From Brevundimonas halotolerans (lineage in GTDB: Bacteria; Pseudomonadota; Alphaproteobacteria; Caulobacterales; Caulobacteraceae): DNA of 64,000 bases. The notes below the pieces were generated by a model. It was not told where the DNA came from, did no database searches, and saw only the letters and a program-made list of their open reading frames with translations. This document shows, piece by piece, positions 60,312-64,000 of the stretch. How positions within the stretch are numbered: the first letter of the stretch is position 1; every line of letters starts with the position of its first letter. Both the position numbers and the translations under genes were made by a program. The DNA lies in contig NZ_QTTA01000010.1 of assembly GCF_003730275.1 (NCBI RefSeq), positions 465,570 to 529,569 of the forward strand, given 5' to 3'.

Positions 60312-60743
60312 TTAGGCCTCCACCACGTTCAGGCCCATGGCGCGGGCCGAGCCTTCGATGATCTTGGCCGCGGCCTCGATGTCGTTGGCGTTCAGGTCCT
60401 TCATCTTCTTCTCGGCGATCTCGCGCAGCTGGGTGCGGGTGATCTTGCCGACGGTCTCGCGACCGGTGGCCTTGGCGCCCGATTTCAGCTTGGTCGCCTC
60501 CTTCAGATACCAGGTCGCCGGGGGCGTCTTGGTGATGAAGGTGAAGCTCTTGTCCTGGTAGACAGTGATGACGGTCGGAAGCGGGGTGCCCTTGGCTTCC
60601 TTCTCGGTGCGCGCGTTGAACTCCTTGCAGAAGCCCATGATGTTGACGCCGCGCTGGCCGAGCGCCGGCCCGATCGGGGGCGAAGGCGTGGCGGAGCCCG
60701 CGGGCACCTGCAGCTTGATGTAGCCGAGAATCTTCTTGGCCAT
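60312..60743 (-). CDS. rplK: 50S ribosomal protein L11
   Basis: A 143-aa protein of the GTPase-associated centre. It starts [20 protein letters not shown], has [20 protein letters not shown] and the C-terminal rRNA-binding domain ending [16 protein letters not shown]. It is needed for the stringent response via RelA/SpoT-type sensing. A 160-bp gap to nusG contains the rplKA promoter or leader. Confidence 0.98.
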   Translation of the reverse strand: MAKKILGYIKLQVPAGSATPSPPIGPALGQRGVNIMGFCKEFNARTEKEAKGTPLPTVITVYQDKSFTFITKTPPATWYLKEATKLKSGAKATGRETVGKITRTQLREIAEKKMKDLNANDIEAAAKIIEGSARAMGLNVVEA

Positions 60744-60903
60744 TGGTCTCTCCTATGAAGCGGGGAAATCAATCCCTGCGGATGAGCCGTGGTGCGGCAT
60801 GGCGGCCTCCCACGGATTTATGCGAGCAAGCCCGCACCGCCCTGATCAGAGCGAGGCGCGCGTATAGCGGACGCGGCGCCGATTGGCAAATGGGTGGCGG
60901 GGT

Positions 60904-61482
60904 CTAGCCCGAGACCTTTTCCACCTGGTTGTATTCCAGATCGACCGGGGTCGGGCGGCCGAAGATGGACACGGCCACGCGCAGGCGGGCGTTGTCCTCG
61001 TCGACGCTTTCGACCTGTCCGTCGAAGCTGGCGAACGGACCGTCGACGACCTTGACGGTCTCGCCGATGTCGAAGTGGATGCGGGGCTTGGGCCGCTCGA
61101 CGCCCTCTTCCGAGGTGCCGATGATGTTCTGGATCTCACGCTCCGAGACCGGCAGCGGCTTGGTGCCGCCCTGGGCGCCGAGGAAGCCGGTGACCTTGGG
61201 TGTGTTCTTGACCAGGTGGTAGGCCTCGTCCGTCAGCTCCATCTTGACCAGCACATAGCCGGGCATGAATTTGCGTTCGGCGTTGATCTTGCGACCGCGG
61301 CGGATCTCGACGACCTCTTCAGCCGGGACCAGGATTTCCGAGAAATAGTCGCTCAGTCCCTGCTGGCGTGCCTGATCTTCCAGGTGCTGCTTCACCTTCT
61401 TTTCGAAGTTGGAGTAGGCGTGGACGATATACCACTTGTGGCGGGGATTGGCGGGCGCGGCGGCGGGGGCGGCATCAGTCAT
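60904..61482 (-). CDS. nusG: transcription termination/antitermination factor NusG
   Basis: A 192-aa elongation factor. The N-terminal NGN domain has KWYIVHAYSNFEKKVKQHLE and PGYVLVKMELTDEAYHLVKN. The C-terminal KOW domain has GETVKVVDGPFASFDGQVES. It couples RNA polymerase with Rho or ribosomes. It follows secE by 10 bp. Confidence 0.97.
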   Translation of the reverse strand: MTDAAPAAAPANPRHKWYIVHAYSNFEKKVKQHLEDQARQQGLSDYFSEILVPAEEVVEIRRGRKINAERKFMPGYVLVKMELTDEAYHLVKNTPKVTGFLGAQGGTKPLPVSEREIQNIIGTSEEGVERPKPRIHFDIGETVKVVDGPFASFDGQVESVDEDNARLRVAVSIFGRPTPVDLEYNQVEKVSG

Positions 61483-61492
61483 GTCGAAATCC

Positions 61493-61783
61493 TCAGGTGC
61501 CGATGGCGAGAATGCGCTGCGAGATCGCGCTCAGGCCGAAATCGACCACGAAGAAGAAGGCGGCGGCCAGAAGCACCATGATGAACACCATCACCGAGGT
61601 GATCCAGGTCTCCTTGCGGCTCGGCCAGACGATCTTGCGACCCTCGGCCTGAACCTGGGAGAAGAACTGGACCGGCGAGGTCCGCTTTTTCGGCGCCGGG
61701 GTATCGACGGAAACGGTCTGGGCGGCGACCGGGCCCTTGCCCCCCGCCGTCCGACGTCCGCCCGGTGTTTTCGCCTTGGCCAT
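61493..61783 (-). CDS. secE: preprotein translocase subunit SecE
   Basis: A 96-aa protein. A basic N-terminal region (MAKAKTPGGRRTAGGKG) is followed by the conserved amphipathic segment FFSQVQAEGRKIVWPSRKET and one transmembrane helix (about 67-88). It clamps SecY. The start MAKAKTP is preferred over one five codons earlier. It lies between tRNA-Trp and nusG, the classic order. Confidence 0.95.
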   Translation of the reverse strand: MAKAKTPGGRRTAGGKGPVAAQTVSVDTPAPKKRTSPVQFFSQVQAEGRKIVWPSRKETWITSVMVFIMVLLAAAFFFVVDFGLSAISQRILAIGT

Positions 61784-61853
61784 ATGCTGTCTCTTCAAAC
61801 TTTCTGACTGTTACCCTCACATGGGCATTCCCAGGCGATGGCAACAGGGGAAA

Positions 61854-61929
61854 TGGCAGGAGTGGAGGGACTCGAACCCACGACCCTCGGTTTTGGAGAC
61901 CGATGCTCTACCAGCTGAGCTACACTCCT
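61854..61929 (-). tRNA. tRNA-Trp (CCA)
   Basis: A 76-base cloverleaf on the minus strand with encoded CCA (61854-61856) and G73. The acceptor stem is AGGAGTG/CACTCCT. The anticodon stem TCGGT/ACCGA encloses CTCCAAA, anticodon CCA. The T-arm contains GGGTTCGAGTCCC. It lies 70 bp before secE. Confidence 0.97.
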
Positions 61930-62073
61930 GTGGCCCGGACAATGAACAACGCGCCGTGGGCGGACCCATCGGCGCGCGGTCTTGACCAGAAGGGGCGTAT
62001 GCCCCAGCGCGCGGCGCATTTCAAGCAGGCATTGATGCGGCGACAAGCATTATGACAGCCCGTCGACCAAGGG

Positions 62074-63399
62074 TCAGTCGCGCTCCGGACCGGCCGTCGA
62101 TGGATCGGGCGCAATCACCGCCCGGAACAGCAGCTTGTCGATGCGACGGTCGTCCATATCGATGACCTCGACCTCGAACCGGCCGACCTGGAGAACCTCG
62201 CCCTCGTCCGGCACGCGCGACAGCTGGTGCAGGATCAGGCCGGCGACGGTGTGGAAGCCATCGACCTCGCCGAAATCCTCCCCGAGCGTATCGGCCAATT
62301 CCTCGATATCGGCCTGACCGTCGACCAGCCAGCTGCCGTCTTCGCGGCGGCGGATATAGGCCTCTTCCTCGTCATGGCCCTCGTCGAAGTCGCCGGCGAT
62401 CATTTCCAGCAGATCGGTGACGGTGACCACCCCTTCGAAGGCACCGTATTCGTCGACGAGGAAGGCCATGTGGACCTTGGACGCCTTCATGATGCCCAGC
62501 GCCTTCAGCACCGAGGTCGACTGGGGAATGAAGGCCGGGGTCTGGACCAGTTTCTCGACATTGAACTCGCCATTGTCGAGCAGGCTGTCCAGCAGGTCCT
62601 TCTTGTGCACAACGCCCAGGGGATTATCGACGTCGGCGTCGCGGGCTACGACGATCCGCGAATAGGGACAGGTGCGGATTTCGTCACGCAGGGCGCCCTC
62701 CTCCTCGTCCAGCGCGATCCAGAAGACCTCGTGGCGCGGCGTCATGGCCACCCGGATGGGCCGGTCACCGAGGCGCAGGATCTCCTCGATCATCTCCTGC
62801 TCTTCGGGCTCGATCAGGCCGGAGGCCGTGCCCTCGGCGATCATCGACTCGACCTCCTCCTGGGTCACGTCCGAGCCGTCCCGATCCTTGACGCCCATGA
62901 TCTTGAGAATCCCGGAGGTCGAGGCCGTCAGCAGCAGTACGAAGGGGTGCAGAATGATGGCCACGGTCGAGATCGGCGCCGCCATCTTGGCCGCGATGCT
63001 CTCGGGGAAGATCAGCGCGAGGCGCTTGGGCACCAGCTCACCGACGATCAGCGAGACATAGGTGATGCAGATCACCACCAGCAGGGTCGAGAAGACTTCG
63101 GTATAGGCGTTCAGCGCCGGAAAGGCGGCCTCGAGAATCCGGTTCAGATCACCGGCGATCGCCGCCTGGCCATAGGCACCCGCCAGAATGCCGATCAGGG
63201 TGATCCCGACCTGGACCGCCGACAGGAAATGGGTGGGGTCTTCCGACAGCTTGAGCGCCGAGCGGGCACCGCGATCGCCGCGTTCGGCGCGACTCTGAAG
63301 CTTGGACCGGCGGGATGTCACGACCGCCAATTCGGTCATGGCGAAAAGGCCGTTCAGCACGATGAGAAGCAGAACGACGACGATGGCGATGAGTAACAT
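62074..63399 (-). CDS. HlyC/CorC (CNNM) family transporter protein
   Basis: A 441-aa protein. An N-terminal DUF21 membrane domain (four hydrophobic segments up to about residue 165) is followed by two CBS domains (about 205-325, with RIVVARDADVDNPLGVVHKK and MAFLVDEYGAFEGVVTVTDL). The CorC C-terminal domain has GSWLVDGQADIEELADTLGE. Relatives are linked to magnesium or cobalt efflux; the name hemolysin is historical. It stands between tRNA-Trp and tuf. Confidence 0.9.
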   Translation of the reverse strand: MLLIAIVVVLLLIVLNGLFAMTELAVVTSRRSKLQSRAERGDRGARSALKLSEDPTHFLSAVQVGITLIGILAGAYGQAAIAGDLNRILEAAFPALNAYTEVFSTLLVVICITYVSLIVGELVPKRLALIFPESIAAKMAAPISTVAIILHPFVLLLTASTSGILKIMGVKDRDGSDVTQEEVESMIAEGTASGLIEPEEQEMIEEILRLGDRPIRVAMTPRHEVFWIALDEEEGALRDEIRTCPYSRIVVARDADVDNPLGVVHKKDLLDSLLDNGEFNVEKLVQTPAFIPQSTSVLKALGIMKASKVHMAFLVDEYGAFEGVVTVTDLLEMIAGDFDEGHDEEEAYIRRREDGSWLVDGQADIEELADTLGEDFGEVDGFHTVAGLILHQLSRVPDEGEVLQVGRFEVEVIDMDDRRIDKLLFRAVIAPDPSTAGPERD

Positions 63400-63506
63400 T
63401 TAGGGGGGCGGGAACCGTAACGCGGCGCAATCAGCGACTGCCGCCAGACAGATGATAAGGGGGTTTTTCCCCGTCCGCCACGAATTCCTTCGCAATCAGC
63501 GCCAGA

Positions 63507-63638
63507 TTAGCGGTCGCGACCCGCTTCGACCGATCCATAGGGTCCGGCCACGCTGCCATCATGCGGCCCGTAAGCGGCACAGGCCGACATCCCCAGCAGG
63601 GTGCCGATGAAGAGTCCGATGTGAAGTGAGCGGCGCAT
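63507..63638 (-). CDS. 43-aa small lipoprotein
   Basis: A short gene: [20 protein letters not shown] then [20 protein letters not shown] and RDR, stop TAA. The basic start, hydrophobic core and lipobox GMSAC (Cys20) are a full lipoprotein signal. The mature part would be only 24 residues with two GPxG/S-type motifs. AAGGA precedes the ATG. No family recognised; similar short lipoproteins (entericidin-like) are often overlooked. Confidence 0.65.
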   Translation of the reverse strand: MRRSLHIGLFIGTLLGMSACAAYGPHDGSVAGPYGSVEAGRDR

Positions 63639-63750
63639 GGTTTCCCAATCCTTAACGCCGCCAGAGTGACAGGGTTCAGGACAGGCACAAGACCACGCAC
63701 CGGCAAGCGGGCATCTTTACCGTGTTCGTCGCGCGCCGGGCGAAGACCAA

Positions 63751-63783
63751 ACAAAAACCCCCGCCGGATCGCTCCGGCGGGGG
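63751..63783 (-). terminator. intrinsic terminator of tuf
   Basis: A perfect 11-bp stem, CCCCCGCCGGA (63758-63768) with TCCGGCGGGGG (63773-63783), loop TCGC, followed on the minus strand by TTTTTGTTT. It lies 57 bp after the tuf stop. Confidence 0.92.
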
Positions 63784-63839
63784 TCGGATTTCTGACGCTC
63801 AAGCAGCGAGGCTCCGCGAGCCGAGCGTTAGCGTCCCTC

Positions 63840-64000
63840 TTACTCCGTGATCTTCGACACGACGCCGGCGCCGACCGTGCGGCCGCCTTCGCGGATGGCG
63901 AAGCGCAGGCCCTGGTCCATGGCGATCGGGGTGATCAGCTCGACGTTCAGCTCGGCGTTGTCGCCGGGCATGATCATCTCCACACCTTCCTTCAGGTGCA
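63840..64000 (-). CDS. tuf: elongation factor Tu, C-terminus (partial)
   Basis: The last 53 codons of EF-Tu; the rest lies beyond the window. The minus strand reads [20 protein letters not shown], then [20 protein letters not shown] and [12 protein letters not shown], stop TAA. This is domain 3 of EF-Tu, which delivers aminoacyl-tRNA to the ribosome. The truncation is the window edge. Gene order tuf, tRNA-Trp, secE, nusG, rplKA is typical. Confidence 0.97.
   Translation of the reverse strand, partial: HLKEGVEMIMPGDNAELNVELITPIAMDQGLRFAIREGGRTVGAGVVSKITE

Overview
The window is a GC-rich alphaproteobacterial chromosome segment, most likely from the Caulobacterales and probably Brevundimonas or a close relative (inference). 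The reasons are the gene order dnaE / sidA-like microgene, lolCD-proS, nuo, lon-clpX-cicA-clpP-tig, which as I recall it matches Caulobacter crescentus; direct-repeat LexA boxes of the form GTTC-N7-GTTC; GGAAC-type general-stress promoters; and a short-form prolyl-tRNA synthetase. I see no plasmid, prophage, IS element or CRISPR array.

Layout. 1-4831: start of dnaE, a 29-codon SidA-like SOS gene under a double LexA box, msrA, an HSDL2-type dehydrogenase, a dienoyl-CoA isomerase and lolCD. 4828-26430: a long minus-strand series running nuoA-N, birA, coaX, rnj, mce, a DUF1467 gene, proS and lolCD. Most joints are ATGA or TGATG overlaps or gaps of a few bases. Five small unknown membrane, lipoprotein or soluble genes sit inside nuo. 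26554-36820: an AbgT-type transporter, tRNA-Asp, a polysaccharide deacetylase, a stress-type SDR, a SixA-like phosphatase with a glycosyltransferase, an SPFH/ribbon-helix-helix operon and a large autotransporter. 36821-49542: tRNA-Val and a proteostasis region (HU, Lon, photolyase, ClpX, CicA, ClpP, trigger factor) interleaved with unknown secreted proteins. 49731-57544: metabolic and stress genes, including a fused EgtB-EgtD ergothioneine enzyme, a KGG stress protein, an acyl-CoA dehydrogenase with an SCP2 protein, an M61 peptidase and a DJ-1/PfpI protein. 57607-64000: rplL, rplJ, a DUF2059 gene, rplA, rplK, nusG, secE, tRNA-Trp, a CorC-like protein, a 43-codon lipoprotein and the end of tuf.

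How the genes fit together. Energy conversion (complex I), envelope lipoprotein trafficking (LolCD), regulated proteolysis and translation dominate. A stress theme recurs: SOS division control, methionine sulfoxide repair, an Fe-S photolyase, ergothioneine synthesis, a heat-shock promoter at lon and two candidate EcfG/SigT promoters.

The least expected signals are these: a diverged second copy of the clpP 3' end 364 bp beyond clpP, with a 106-codon unknown gene between the two copies and a pair of paralogous secreted proteins outside them; the sidA microgene and its LexA-controlled promoter; the EgtB-EgtD fusion; a His-rich insert in NuoL; tandem GATATC boxes in front of the SPFH/RHH operon; and an 857-bp gap with no credible gene that holds composite palindromic repeats.
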